64,000 nucleotides of DNA, taken from Penelope pileata. Taxonomy: Eukaryota; Chordata; Aves; Galliformes; Cracidae. The position numbers and the translations under genes are program-made. Below are positions 1 to 11,046 of this stretch, in pieces. The notes under the pieces were generated by a model, which had not been told where the DNA came from, did no database searches, and saw nothing but the letters and a program-made list of their open reading frames with translations. The stretch is from assembly GCA_013396635.1 (NCBI GenBank), contig WBMW01001713.1, positions 1,804,289 through 1,868,288 on the forward strand. The letters run 5' to 3'. Position 1 is the stretch's first letter. Each line of letters starts with the position of its first letter.

Positions 1-2373
1 GAACAAGGAAAGATTGTTTGCCAGCTGAAGGGAGGGTACCATATGGCAACAGACTGTGCAAGAGTTCAGCAGGCAATTACAAATCCAACATTTTTACTAC
101 GCTGCCTAAAGATGCCTTTCAAGTTGTTACAGTGCTGGGCTTCATTTAGAAGAAAGATTCTTTCAGGCTGATAAAACTCAATTTGTGTTGCTGGGAATAA
201 AAGGGGCAGCCTGGCTGGATACAACAGGGAAAAAATGAACCATTTAGAGTCGGGAAGAATGTTCAACAGAATGTCACATCCAATTCTCGACGTTCCCTTA
301 ATAGGAAACAGCTCCAGCTGTTAAATGCACGAAGGCTCCGATGCATGTGGGAGGTGTTAGAGCTGCGTGTGATGGGCTGGGGTAGGTGTCACAATATCTG
401 ACAGCATCTGATCACAACTAAAGTAGCAAAAGCAGCAGAGATCATCCCCTGTGAGCAGGGCAGAGCACAGCTCTGCTGGGTCGGGCAGCACTTCAGTGCA
501 TTTGTTCTGCTGTCATCGATCTCTTTGGTTTCTTCACAAAAGACACAGCAGTTGCATTGGAAAAAATTACCTGTGTGTGCTTCAGGATTGATGTAGACGT
601 CATAAAAACTCATCGAATAATTTCAGAGAACAGCTCTCTACAGAACAGCTCTTGATGTAGCCAAGAGAAAAAGCCATGCTTAATTGTGAAGCCATTCAGA
701 GAGATAATTGGGCAACGGGCTTATAAAATTGTACGTGGTACCGCAGGCGCTTGTTCGTAATGAATTTCTTTAATTAAAATGAGAAAGCATGATTTTTTTT
801 TTTTTCCCCTGTGGAAGGTTGAGCAGGTTTGGGATTTTAAAGGCCTATTGGGGCATTGCTTAACAAAGCTAAGTTGAGGGCAGTTCCTGCAGCCAGGATA
901 ACGCTGCCATATACATGCAAAAAGCTGATCTTTGGGATAATTCTATTTTTTAATAAGCTGACTTCGGCAGAATAGAAAACTTGAGATTTTTAGTATTAGA
1001 TCAGGTCATGTGTAATACCTTTTTATTCCCTTTTTTATATGTCACCTTTCAACCACAAGTATTTTAATTTGTTTCTGCGTGTGTGCGCGCACGCGTGGCT
1101 CTGTGTTGACGTTGGAGCGGTGCCCAGAGGTTCCCCGCTCCCATCCGAGGGCTGTGCTGCTTGGGTGCTGGACAAACACAACTGCTGGTCTGGAGAGCTT
1201 GGATGAATAGCCTTCCACCTGTAAAGCCAAACTTTTTGTTAGGATTCTGCTTATACAAGGCTGAGTGTGAAGCAAAATATACTTTTAGAAATTCCCTCCT
1301 ACTGAAACAAGTTTCTTGAATAATATTTTGGAGTTCAGGTATTTTAAGTCTTGTAGGGTGTCTGTGTTCTGGAAGATGTAGAAGAGCAGATACTTTTTAA
1401 TAGCAGGATTAGTTGGTCAGGATGTTTCATTTAATTGAGATGAGAATGATCAGACTTCGAGTGAAGTTCTAGGAACTGAGAATTAAAATAAGCAGTTTAT
1501 CTATAACTCGTAAGGAGGAGGATTTTTCTCTCTGCATGATCAAGGGATTGAAAGAATGGTAAGGTTACAGTGCTAGTGAGAAAGAAAAAAGACAGAAGAC
1601 TTTGAGACCTAAAAATTAGGCTGTTGGGTCTTAGCAGTTACAGTTACAGCAAACTGCACAATTCATACTGCGTTTCAGTGCATGCACTTTTTGCTAGGTA
1701 ACTTTTCCCATGTTGCAAGTTGAGCTTGAGTTTTTATTCAGGTTGAAGAGTTTCAGGTAAGATGGTTTTTCCTTCTGTTACTTTTTTTTGCTGAGCTGGA
1801 GGAATTAAATAGACTTCCTAAAATCATTAGTAAATGTGATTGTGTATTTTAGCATCGTGTGTTTACTGTGCTTCATATTTGTTGAGGGGAATGCTTAGCT
1901 GGCAGAAGAACAGGTTCATGAGTGGTTGTGTGTGCTCTTGTAATTCTAAATTTAGAACTCTTAAAGACACTGTCACTGCTCAAGGCAGTCAGCTACATGC
2001 CTGGCATGATGCAGGAGAAAAGGATCCTCTCTGTCCCGTTGCAGCTTGTTGTCCAGAGCGTGACAGAAAACAGCTGTGCTTGTACCCATGGCATCTACAA
2101 ACACAACTGAGGTAGGGGTAACACAACTAAGGATTATGTCACAGAGAGGAGTGTGGACTCAGTCCCAGACAAGGGAGGTGTGGTGAGGTATCTTCATGGA
2201 AGTCCAGGCATTATTACTGTTCTGCTTTGAGGTCTGAAGGTTCTCAGAGATGTTGCCAGTTATTTCTCAGGCACATCCCAAACAAGTAATTTGAAAGCAA
2301 AAATTACTTAAAATGTTCTTTGTTTTTCTGGTAAATGTGAGACACTTAAATGTTTCATTCTAATCTTACTCAG
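1..2373 (+). other. RALGPS2: Intron of RALGPS2 (3' end of an upstream intron)
   Basis: The stretch ends in a polypyrimidine/CAG acceptor (TCTTACTCAG) directly before the first recognised exon. The exon expected upstream, ending in the RasGEF sequence just before GIYLSDLT, was not found here, so the window starts inside an intron. It contains a T-run near 793 and an alternating purine-pyrimidine tract at 1076-1097, listed separately. Short reading frames here look random. Nothing else recognised. Confidence 0.75.
1076..1097. repeat. Alternating purine-pyrimidine (GT/GC) tract
   Basis: Twenty-two consecutive bases alternate pyrimidine and purine, mostly TG, CG and CA steps, and include a 10-bp palindrome GTGCGCGCAC and an ACGCGT site. 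CpG is dense here in an otherwise AT-rich, CpG-poor intron. Such tracts can adopt left-handed Z-DNA under supercoiling; whether this one does is inference. Confidence 0.7.
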
Positions 2374-2511
2374 GTATTTATCTGTCAGACTTGACATACA
2401 TAGATTCTGCGTACCCATCAACAGGGAGCATTCTGGAAAGTGAGCAGAGAACAAATTTAATGAACAACATCCTACGCATTATCTCGGATTTACAGCAGTC
2501 TTGTGAATATG
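2374..2511 (+). CDS. RALGPS2: RALGPS2 exon: C-terminal part of RasGEF domain
   Basis: This 138-nt exon is the first one in the window. It begins with two bases completing a Gly codon (GIYLSDLTYIDSAYPS) and ends one base into an Asp codon. The segment after PxLGIYLSDLTYI is a conserved element of CDC25-type RasGEF domains, contributing to the helical core that opens the Ral nucleotide pocket. The following MNNILRIISDLQQSCEY is a helix near the domain end. The acceptor is TTACTCAG and the donor G|GTAAGC. It corresponds to roughly residues 203-249 of the mammalian protein. The exon carries no ATG-led reading frame of note, so it was found by protein similarity and splice signals rather than by length. 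Confidence 0.93.
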
Positions 2512-3430
2512 GTAAGCTAGAATATAAATACTGTGGCAACTTCAAAACCTTTAATATTTGTCTTCCATAATGCTATGCAAGAAGGGCATAACCCTTTTGT
2601 ATGCCTTTTCCACTCTCCCTTGCCTCTCTCAGTTCAAAAGTGGAGAAGTTTATTCTGACATTGCTGGTTATAATAGAGCATCAGTATGAAGAGAAGGAAT
2701 AAAATTCCCTTTTTCTTACATCACGCACATTTTTGCAGTACATGCTTTCTGGAGAAAAATGTGGAATACATTGCATTTAATACTAGTTTTGCTAGTATGT
2801 ACATTATAAACTTGTGCCTCTGTGTTCCATAGCTTTATGATATTGATTCCTAAAAATAGTAGGATTGCTTCTGGGGGAGTTCTTTTACTGGAGATAATAA
2901 AATGTGCACAGCTTGTCTTTTGGACATTTACAGTGCTGTTTGTAGATCAGATGAAGTATTCTTTCTTCAAAGGTGGTCTCCCTCACAGTCCTTCTCTTCA
3001 ATTTCTAGTAAAGCTGTAAAGCTGCATTTCTGATGGTGGAATGTGGTATTAACACAGGATTGTGGCTCCACTGAAAGCTCAATATAATGAGAATGTGGGC
3101 TGTGAAGGAGTCCTCAGATACAATCCTGCAGGTTTGGGACTTCAGCTGGAGAGAGAACCCCTTTCTCACGCTTCTCCCTTCCACATAATCTGATAAGCAG
3201 AGCAGGTCAAAGTGCTCTACAGGGAAACATATTTGGTTTATGAACGTGGGGAATGTAAGTTCAACGCGTGGGAATTTGAAGGACTACAAAGTTCAGCATC
3301 AGCAGGGTTTGTAGTTTGTATCTCTGTCTCACATTAAAAGACAAGTGATCTGATTCTGTTTAAATGCTTTCTGGAAAAGAACTTTGCATATTGAATGGTA
3401 CAGTGATAATGAATGTCATCTGTTCTTCAG
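2512..3430 (+). other. RALGPS2: RALGPS2 intron (919 bp)
   Basis: A GTAAGC donor and TGTTCTTCAG acceptor bound an AT-rich intron. No repeat, RNA gene or exon recognised. Confidence 0.85.
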
Positions 3431-3521
3431 ATATTCCACTGTTGCCTCATGTCCAAAAATATCTCAACTCTGTTCAGTACATAGAAGAACTACAAAAGTT
3501 TGTAGAAGATGACAATTACAA
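3431..3521 (+). CDS. RALGPS2: RALGPS2 exon: end of RasGEF domain
   Basis: This 91-nt exon encodes (D)IPLLPHVQKYLNSVQ followed by YIEELQKFVEDDNYK, the last helices of the RasGEF module where the chain packs back on the catalytic core. It starts two bases into an Asp codon (g|at) and ends two bases into a Lys codon (aa|a). The acceptor is TTCTTCAG and the donor A|GTAAGT, both strong. Residues correspond to about 249-279 of the mammalian protein, with very few substitutions against the recalled human sequence. Confidence 0.93.
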
Positions 3522-5877
3522 GTAAGTATGAAATGCTATAACTGACTGTAACTCATGACAAAATAACTTCATAACATAAAGCCTGTCACTTTTAACTTTC
3601 TGCTTACAGCAGGCAATTGTCTCCAGTGCATCTGTTCCAAGCAGTGAGGTTACAGCAGGGTCCTCTGCTAAGATGGGATAATTTACAGCATGTTGGATGG
3701 AATGTTTTCTTCCTTTCCTATGTCTGACTGTAATTAATTTGTAGCCCTTTCAGTGTTCACTAATGAAGACTCCATGCTAGTGGCTCACATGTAACACTCT
3801 TTCATGGGATTCATTATTGACTGAGCAGAATGGAGTCTGTCACTTTTCATCAGAACAAAGTCATCTGTGCATCCAGTCCCAAGTTCTTACTGAAGGGTTT
3901 CACTTTTGTAAATTCCCATTTGATATTTTTATTCTTGGGTTAGGTAACACAGTGTGAAATGTAAACACTTGATTTTTGAGACGCAAGACATCGTACATCT
4001 AACCTCTCCCCCCCCAAAAAAGTGTACCACCTTAGACAGAGGCGTCCAATTCCTTAATGAAAAGATTATTACTGTAGTAAGTGATTTGGCATCCAGCAAA
4101 ACCAGGGGTTGGAAATCTCCGGCAAGAAACAGGAACAAGCCCCGAGGATAGGAAGCAACCTAAAGCAGATCTGTTACATATGAAGAAGGTTTCTGTTTGC
4201 TAATGGCTGATCTGCTGGAGGAGGTTCCCCACCCATTCCCATCCTGCCTGCCCAGGAAGTTTGTCACCTTAGTTGTGCTGAATTGGTTGTTTGTGTAGCT
4301 GCATTCTAATGGTGGGAGGGGGTGTGCATGCTAAAGGGACAGATTATCTTTTCTAAAATAACAATTTATTAAATGGTAAACTGTTTATAGTCCTAACTTG
4401 GATTTACTGAAAGGCAGCAAATAGGGACCCCTAAGTTTATGTCAAAGGATGGTTGGCAGGAGTTCAATCACCTGGCTTCCCTTCGTGTGTTAGTCCTTTA
4501 AGATTTGTGAGTTGCTCTCTGAAGCATGCTCTGCGCATTTTTATGCAAGTATCCAGCTTTATTTTTTCCACCGAAATATCTGTAGCCTCATTTTGAAAGC
4601 ATTGCTTACTTATCACAGAGTGAAACTTTGTGGTCAAGCATTTGAATTAAAATAAACCCTCAAGTTGGACTGCAGTGTCTGGCTCTTAGTGGTAGATTGT
4701 TTTCATGAATTCCCCACTCCACCTTCCTTCTTCAGGAATATATGCTGGTGGGAATTTTATTGCTGAGGAGCTACAGCCTCTTTGTCCTGCAGGACCCAAG
4801 CTTTGAGAGCAGGGGAACTGAGACAATTGCAAGTAGTACAGAAACAGGACTGCTACTCAGTCTGTTTTTACACCCCTAAGCTATGTATGTCTCCAAACTA
4901 TTTTTTTTCTGTGTGAGAGGAGTGTATATTGAAGAGCAATTGTTAGTGTTACTTTTTATCTCCTTAGTGTCAGCCTTTTTGCAGACACCTAGAGAACAGT
5001 CATTGTGACTGGGATACATGCTTCTCCTTGCTGGAGGATTTTTATTTCGTTTAAGAAGATTAAACTTCGAAATTGTAATCAATCATTGCTAAACTGTCTG
5101 GTGATGGGCGGGAGACGAGCTGTCAAACTTCTAACTTATTCTCCCCAAAATTAAATAGATGCTTTTCTATGCTTGCTTATTTCAAATATTGTAGTTCTGC
5201 AAACTGTGCAAGCAAGATGCTTGATCTTTCTGGAGTTTTCCCGGTTTATAGTTCTATCGGAAATAGCATTTAGACGTGCCTGCTGTAGAAAAAGTTTGAA
5301 TTAATGATGCAATCAAGTTGATAATGTGTTTTGCAAAATACCAAAGAAGGATTTTGGCTTTCATAAAAGTAAAGACTTGTGAAGCCACTCTGTGAAGTGG
5401 CTTGGCCAACTTCATAGAAAAATCAAAATATGAGGTGTAGTGAGTTATAAATATTTTGTCCCAGGTGGGGAACAGTCACGCAGTTGTCTGATGCAGAAGA
5501 AGTTGCAGTGCTTTGCTGTAGCCCAAGCCCAGTCAACTCTAGTCCCCCTTCAGCGTGGTGTTGCCAGCTTGTTCTGCTCTGTATGAGTCAAAGCAATAGG
5601 TTCATTCACTACATTATGCCTCAGCATGTCTTTTTCTAAGGCCAGAGCCCTGCTGCGGTCATTTTTTGACATGAAACAAAAAAGAAAGTTTGGAAATAAT
5701 GTGTGCTAAGCATAACTCTGCAAGATTTATGTTGACATCGTAGTGTTCCTTGCAACGACAAATCCAAGAAGCTTTCAATTGTAAATTTACATATATATAT
5801 GTAATGTATGTATTTCTCAAGAACTTTCCTTTGCATGCTTCTATTTCGTGATAATTTTTAATGCTTCCTTAATGCAG
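3522..5877 (+). other. RALGPS2: RALGPS2 intron (2356 bp)
   Basis: Bounded by GTAAGT and TAATGCAG. AT-rich, with a C-run followed by an A-run near 4008-4021 and a short TA-repeat near 5792. Two hAT-like TIR-looking strings near 4045 and 4105 were judged accidental. No coding exon recognised. Confidence 0.8.
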
Positions 5878-5945
5878 ACTTTCGTTAAAGATAGAACCAG
5901 GGACCAGCACCCCCCACTCTGCTGCTTCCAGAGAAGATTTAGTAG
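5878..5945 (+). CDS. RALGPS2: RALGPS2 exon: start of Ser/Pro linker
   Basis: This 68-nt exon encodes LSLKIEPGTSTPHSAASRE then DLV. It leaves the RasGEF domain and opens the unstructured linker that separates it from the PH domain. One base completes the Lys codon at the start and one base begins a Gly codon at the end. The acceptor is AATGCAG and the donor G|GTAAGT. Ser and Thr are frequent, including a TP site that is a possible phosphorylation site; no regulation can be shown from sequence. Confidence 0.92.
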
Positions 5946-6607
5946 GTAAGTGCTTAATACATGGGAGAAGACTTCAGGCTGCCAAATGCATTATTTTTGA
6001 GTCTTGAATGTGCAGCCATTTGCTTTAGGCTAATAAAGAAGTATGAAGTGCAAACAGTGTATATTGGTAATAATTCTAGAATTGATCTGTAAAAAGATTT
6101 TTAAGAAGTTGAGTCAGTTTATATTGTTTTTATGTATTGTAGCAGTAGCTTCTTAGTGTCATTTGGGGTAAAGAGCTATTAAATATTCGTTCTGACTGTG
6201 TCTAGACAGAAAAACCTTCATCTAAACTTCAAGGAAGAATGTGCTTCCAAACATGTATGTTACATTTTAGTTCTGAAAAAGCAGTTGAAGATAGAAGTTT
6301 CAAAACAGGAATATGAGTGAGACTCGTTTAGTGTCAATGTGGCTAATTGACCTACTGTTAGGACTTGCAGAATACTTGTAATTAGGTGATCTGTTTGAAA
6401 TAACTGCTTATTTTTAATCCTGTGCAAAAAAAGAAACCCTAAAAGATGAATGTTTTTAAATATCAGTAGTATATCAGTAAGTTTTAATAAGAGATACCCC
6501 ATAATAATTGAGTTTAGAAAGTGTTTTGCAACTTATCCAGCTTTCTTACAAGTAACCTTGATAGTAATTGGAAGGTTGCTCTGGAGTAATGTTGTCTTTG
6601 TTCCCAG
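5946..6607 (+). other. RALGPS2: RALGPS2 intron (662 bp)
   Basis: Bounded by GTAAGT and TTCCCAG. No recognisable element inside. Confidence 0.85.
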
Positions 6608-6743
6608 GCTCTGAAGTTGGAGCGTCTCCACAAAGTGGACGGAAAAATGTTGCAGCTGAAGGAGCTTTGCTGCCACCAACACCCCCTTCACCTCGGAACT
6701 TGATTCCACATGGACATAGGAAATGTCACAGTCTGGGATACAA
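6608..6743 (+). CDS. RALGPS2: RALGPS2 exon: PxxP (SH3-binding) linker
   Basis: This 136-nt exon encodes SEVGASPQSGRKNVAAEGA, then LLPPTPPSPRNLIPHGHRK and CHSLGY. The proline cluster PPTPPSPR contains overlapping PxxP cores followed by Arg, the SH3-binding motif after which the family (Ral GEF with PH domain and SH3-binding motif) is named; adaptors such as Grb2 and Nck are known partners of RALGPS proteins. The exon ends two bases into an Asn codon. Its donor, AA|GTCAGC, has an unusual C at +3 and is weaker than its neighbours. The acceptor is TTCCCAG. Confidence 0.93.
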
Positions 6744-7640
6744 GTCAGCGTTTTATTTAACCTGAAAATCCTAAGCTTTATCATGTGTTATCCTTCACTA
6801 CAAAAGCTTTGTTTTTAAAAAGTAGTGTGATTTGTACAAAACATTTCAGGTGGAGGCCAATTCACAGCAAGAGAGCAAATTCAGAGCTATAGTGCAAGTG
6901 TCACAACTGATAATTAGTCAAAATAGGAAGGCTGTGTGTCTGTGTCTGGAAGGATAACAGCTAGCAAGTCAGTCAAAACAATCTCTTTCCAAGTGACAGA
7001 ACTCTCACTTAGAACAACTCAATGCCAGTTCAATAACTTCAAAATTAAATTTGAAATAATTGTCTTATTGCTGTTCTTAGAGCAAGGGAGCTCCTTTGTA
7101 GATTTTTAGGTAACTTTATATAATGGTGGTATGAGTTTCTTCTGTCTATCTAGGTGTACTTCTAAATAATATTTTGATCATCTCATTGCTTCCCTTGTCA
7201 TCTTTTCAAAATGCAAGATTATAACTTTTCTGTCACTCAACTTTTACCTTCTTATTGCAGAAGCTTACCTACTAGCCACTCATTTTATGAGTTAGAATGA
7301 AATTCTAAAGTTTAGTCAAGTGTTACATTAAGACAAGAAGACCTTATGATACTAAAAACAATTCAAGACCTTCTAATTTTCTTTTTGCTCAAAGAGTGCT
7401 TTGTAGTTTTGATACTAGCAATTCCTTCAGGTAACGATGTCAGTGCCCCATCACTTGTGAGCTGATGCAGCCCACTGTGCCACTTGTGTAGAAGCCTATT
7501 TTCAACAACTTTCAACTGGAGCTGTGATTTTGTTAGGCACTGGGAACATTCTACATGATGACCTTCAGGCTGTTAAAGCAGCGTCTTTTGAAATATATCA
7601 GAGATAATGTTTAAAGAGTTTTCTTCTAATTTTTTCCTAG
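6744..7640 (+). other. RALGPS2: RALGPS2 intron (897 bp)
   Basis: Bounded by GTCAGC and a strong pyrimidine tract ending TTTTTTCCTAG. AT-rich; no repeat recognised. Confidence 0.85.
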
Positions 7641-7792
7641 TTTCATACACAAGATGAATACAGCTGAATTCAAAAGTGCAACATTCCCCAACGCAGGACC
7701 AAGGCACCTCCTGGATGACAGCGTCATGGAGCCTCACGTCCCATCCAGAGGGCAGGCAGAAAGCTCCACCCTTTCCAGCGGAATTTCAATAG
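7641..7792 (+). CDS. RALGPS2: RALGPS2 exon: linker, NFIHKMNTAEF segment
   Basis: This 152-nt exon encodes (N)FIHKMNTAEFKSATFPNAG, PRHLLDDSVMEPHVPSRG and QAESSTLSSGISI. It is a conserved but presumably disordered linker segment rich in Ser, Pro and His. It begins with the last base of an Asn codon and ends with the first base of a Gly codon. The donor G|GTGGGAAC departs from consensus at +4 and precedes the largest intron in the window (10.3 kb). The reading frame runs on past the donor for 83 bases, so translation of unspliced RNA would stop at 7873. Confidence 0.93.
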
Positions 7793-9027
7793 GTGGGAAC
7801 TGTAAGCATGCTTGTGCAGGAAATGGTCTTCTAAAAAAGATTTTAGCGTGTTTAGTTGGACATCACAAGCAGTGATTCTATTCTAAAATACCAATTCTAT
7901 TTTAGAGCAAATTTGAGAAACTTAGGTGCAGAAAGGCAACATAAATTGTACAGTTTAAACCACAGGCCAACAAGTTATAAAAAGACAGATTGTTATTTAT
8001 GTATTCTTTTAAATGATACAGCTGTCATTACCACTCTCCTCCCTCGTAGAGTGAAGTACAAAACACCATTTCATAGTTGCTTCTTTTTTCCTGCCAGCCC
8101 ACCTAAGTCAGTCTAAATTAAAAAGGTCTCGAAGTATGATCTGTGTTTAAAATGCCTTATAAAATTGGCAGTGGGAAGTGTAAGTTGTTGACAGTCTTTA
8201 GAAGCATAACTGATATCAAACGCTTCTGGTTGTCTTTGTCAGGAGCAGATAGCAATTTAGCCTTCAGATACTTCAAAATGTCACAATTTTGAAGTCATTT
8301 TGATCAGTTATTTATCTTTAAATATTTAAGCTATGCTTCTTGCTCCCTGAGTTCCTTCTGGGCCAACAGTTGCTCTTTTTGCCTGATGCTTTCAGAACCT
8401 TGAAAGAAGGGGAGGGGAAGGCGAGTGCCTCTCAGAATTTACATAGCTGCAGCCAGAGTTGAGAAATCAACCTTCTGTCACAGTACCTTTTCTTGAAGTT
8501 ATTTGTTTGATAGAGTGTATTGATAGTCATGTTCACACAGTTATGGTAGTATAGGATTTTTGTAGTGATATACATTTATTTGGGTGATGTAACTTTAAAA
8601 ACCTTTCACTTTTTAGCCCTCAGGGTGAGAAACAAGGTCATCCAGTTTCAAATCTTGTAGTTTTCAGAAACTGCTTGTGTATTTTATGGAGTAGAAAGCC
8701 ATGTTCTGAGAAAACACCAGATTTATCATGTGAAGAAGTCCAGAAGCAGTAATTTTTAAAAATTGTTACTAAGTGAATCTATGGAACTAGCTTAGATCCA
8801 GAGTATTTTGAACATTTTCACATCAGACAGCTTCTACTATTGAATGTGCATTGCCTGACTGTTTTCTATGGATTGTCTCTACTCTGGCAAAAGTTGGCAT
8901 TTCAAAATAATCTGACAGGAAGGGTGGTGCTTGTAAGCATACAGCTTGCATTCTCTGGGATTGCACCATACAGGAGGCTAAAGCTGCTCGTGCAAGGTTA
9001 CTACCTTCCAAGTACAGTCTAATGATT

Positions 9028-9660
9028 ACAGAATCATTAAGGTTAGGAAAGACCTCTAAGATCACCCAGTCCAGCTGTCCACCTACCGCCAATATTGCCC
9101 ACTGAGCCGTGTCCCTTAGTACCATGTTTCTTGAGCACCTCCAGGGATGGTGACTCCATCACTCCCTGGGCAGCTGTGCCAGTGCCTGACCACTCTTCTG
9201 GAGAGTAAGTATCCAACCTGACCATCCCTAGGACAATGTGAGGCCATTCCTTCTCGTCCTATTGCTGTTAGCTGGGAGCAAAGGCCGACCCCCACCTCAC
9301 CACAACCTCCTGTCAGGGAGCTGTAGAGAGCACTAAGGTCTCCCCTGAGCCTGCACTGCTCCAGACTAAACAATCCCAGTTCCCTCAGCCGCTGCCATAG
9401 CACTGTGCTCCAGACTCCTCACCAGCTTCGTTGCCATCCTGTGAACATACTCCAGACCCTCTATGGCTTTCTTGTAGTGGGGGGCCCAAAACTGAACAGA
9501 GTACTCGAGGTGTGGCCTCACCAGAGCTGAGTACAGGGGACGATCACTCCCTGCTCCTGCTGGCCACATTGTTCCTGACACAAGCCAGGATACCATTGGC
9601 CTTCTTGGCCACCTGGGCACACTGCTGGCTCACGTTCAGCCAAGTGTCAACCGACAATTA
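9028..9660 (-). mobile_element. CR1 LINE, 5'-truncated 3' end (RT C-terminus plus 3' UTR)
   Basis: Read on the minus strand, the right-hand half translates to the C-terminal tail of the CR1 reverse transcriptase: RPLYSALVRPHLEYSVQFWA, then HYKKAIEGLEYVHRMATKLV and LRELGLFSLEQCRLRGDLSA. The CR1 3' UTR follows and ends near 9028 at the reverse of CATTAAGG/GATTCTG. Frames are broken between blocks, as expected for a dead-on-arrival copy. Similarity fades near 9660. CR1 is the dominant LINE of birds, reptiles and crocodilians. The copy is antisense to RALGPS2 and is of the same type as the one at 61814. Confidence 0.93.
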
Positions 9661-10887
9661 TGCAGGATTTTGGGATGCATCTAAGTGCAGTTGATTTGGA
9701 TCCTTCAGTTGTTGCTTTAGCTGTTTTTTTTTGTTGTTGTGTTCTTTCTAAATAATGAAGAATCTTCTCCAGTTGACCCTTTTTTTCAGGCTAAATTATT
9801 CTTTTACCACCACCAGAGTTTAGCAGGAAAGGTTTGCCAGAGCTGACAGGCACTTTTTCACGAGGTGCAATTAGGAACCTGTTGCTGTCTACATGATTTG
9901 GGGAATACAGGGTTTTCCTGCTTGGTCTCATCTCTGAATCTTACAGCTCTTTTTGTCTTGCTCAGCTCAGACATGGCCCTGTCGACTTGTTGTAGTCATC
10001 CTTACAAGCTGGAACAAAAGAAGCCTTTAGAAGGCTATAATAGATCACTTTTAAAACATCAGCCTTAAATGTTTTGCAGATGGTAACCATTTGTCATTAG
10101 AGCTTCACTTCTTCCATTTTCTTCCACCTCCTACCTCTCTATGCTCAGATACTTTAGTTTCATCAGTCTCCTGACAGTCCAGCATCATCCATGTTTTTGC
10201 TACTTCTTGATTATGAAAATTTCTATGGTGCAGAAGGGGAAGAGAAAAACACATAAAGGAAAAGAGAAATACATAGAGAGCGAGTTCTGGAGGCTTGCAG
10301 TATTCATTAATGGAGAATTTTTGGAAGTGTAAGTTGTCTGGCATTCTGCACTGCTGCTTCAGCAGTATTTAAAGAAGTCGATTGAAGCTGCTAAGTTCCT
10401 CCATCAGGTTTGAAGTAGTCTGTTTACTCAGTACTTGGAAATGGTACAGTCACTGCAGCAGAGGTGGTTTACCAGGTTCTACACAACTTCAAAGGATGGA
10501 CGAGAAAACTTCTTCTGGGTATATGTACTGAAAAGTGTTATTCCTCTCTGCCCGTAAATGTGGATTTAAACCTGTCCCTCTGGAAACAGAACTGCCTTTT
10601 CTTAGATAAAAGCCTATACAGTACTTAAGTTTTTGGATAAATGAATCCACTTCAAAACACAGCCAGCATTTCCAATACGCCAGCAGCTTGAATGTGACCT
10701 TAATGATGTCTCTCATGCTACTTTAAATCACTCTTTTGTTTTGAGGGCTCAGAGCTGTTTGCTTTCCAATCCTTTCACACTGGAGGATCTGACAGTCTGC
10801 TTCTACATCACCTATCTGAAAAAGCAGCGATCTAACAACAGCTTTTACAGGGTGATTGTGTGCAGCACCGTACCATTGTGGTATTTT

Positions 10888-10895
10888 ATCTAAAT
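10888..10895. repeat. Target-site duplication of hAT element, left copy
   Basis: ATCTAAAT immediately precedes the left end of the hAT relic and is repeated exactly at 12172-12179. Eight bases is the diagnostic duplication length for hAT transposons. Confidence 0.88.
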
Positions 10896-10917
10896 CATGA
10901 GAGTCCAATCTTCTGGC
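10896..10917. repeat. Terminal inverted repeat of hAT relic (left)
   Basis: Begins CATGAGAGTCCAATC and continues TTCTGGCTTGCC, close to the standard Charlie terminus. It pairs imperfectly with the right end at 12150-12171 because of age. Confidence 0.75.
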
Positions 10918-11046
10918 TTGCCTGGGCTGCATTAAGTGAAGAGCAATTGTCTAGGGCTGCATTTAAAATATCTAATACAGTTAATGTGTATAACAAAACT
11001 TTTTTTAGTTTTTATTGAAACAAAAAAGGGCAACAAAAATGTGAAA

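Noticed and set aside
4043..4110. CAGAGGCGTCCAATTCC and ACCAGGGGTTGGAAAT, resembling a tiny inverted-repeat element
   Set aside because: The interval would be under 80 bp, pairing is poor and no target duplication is present.
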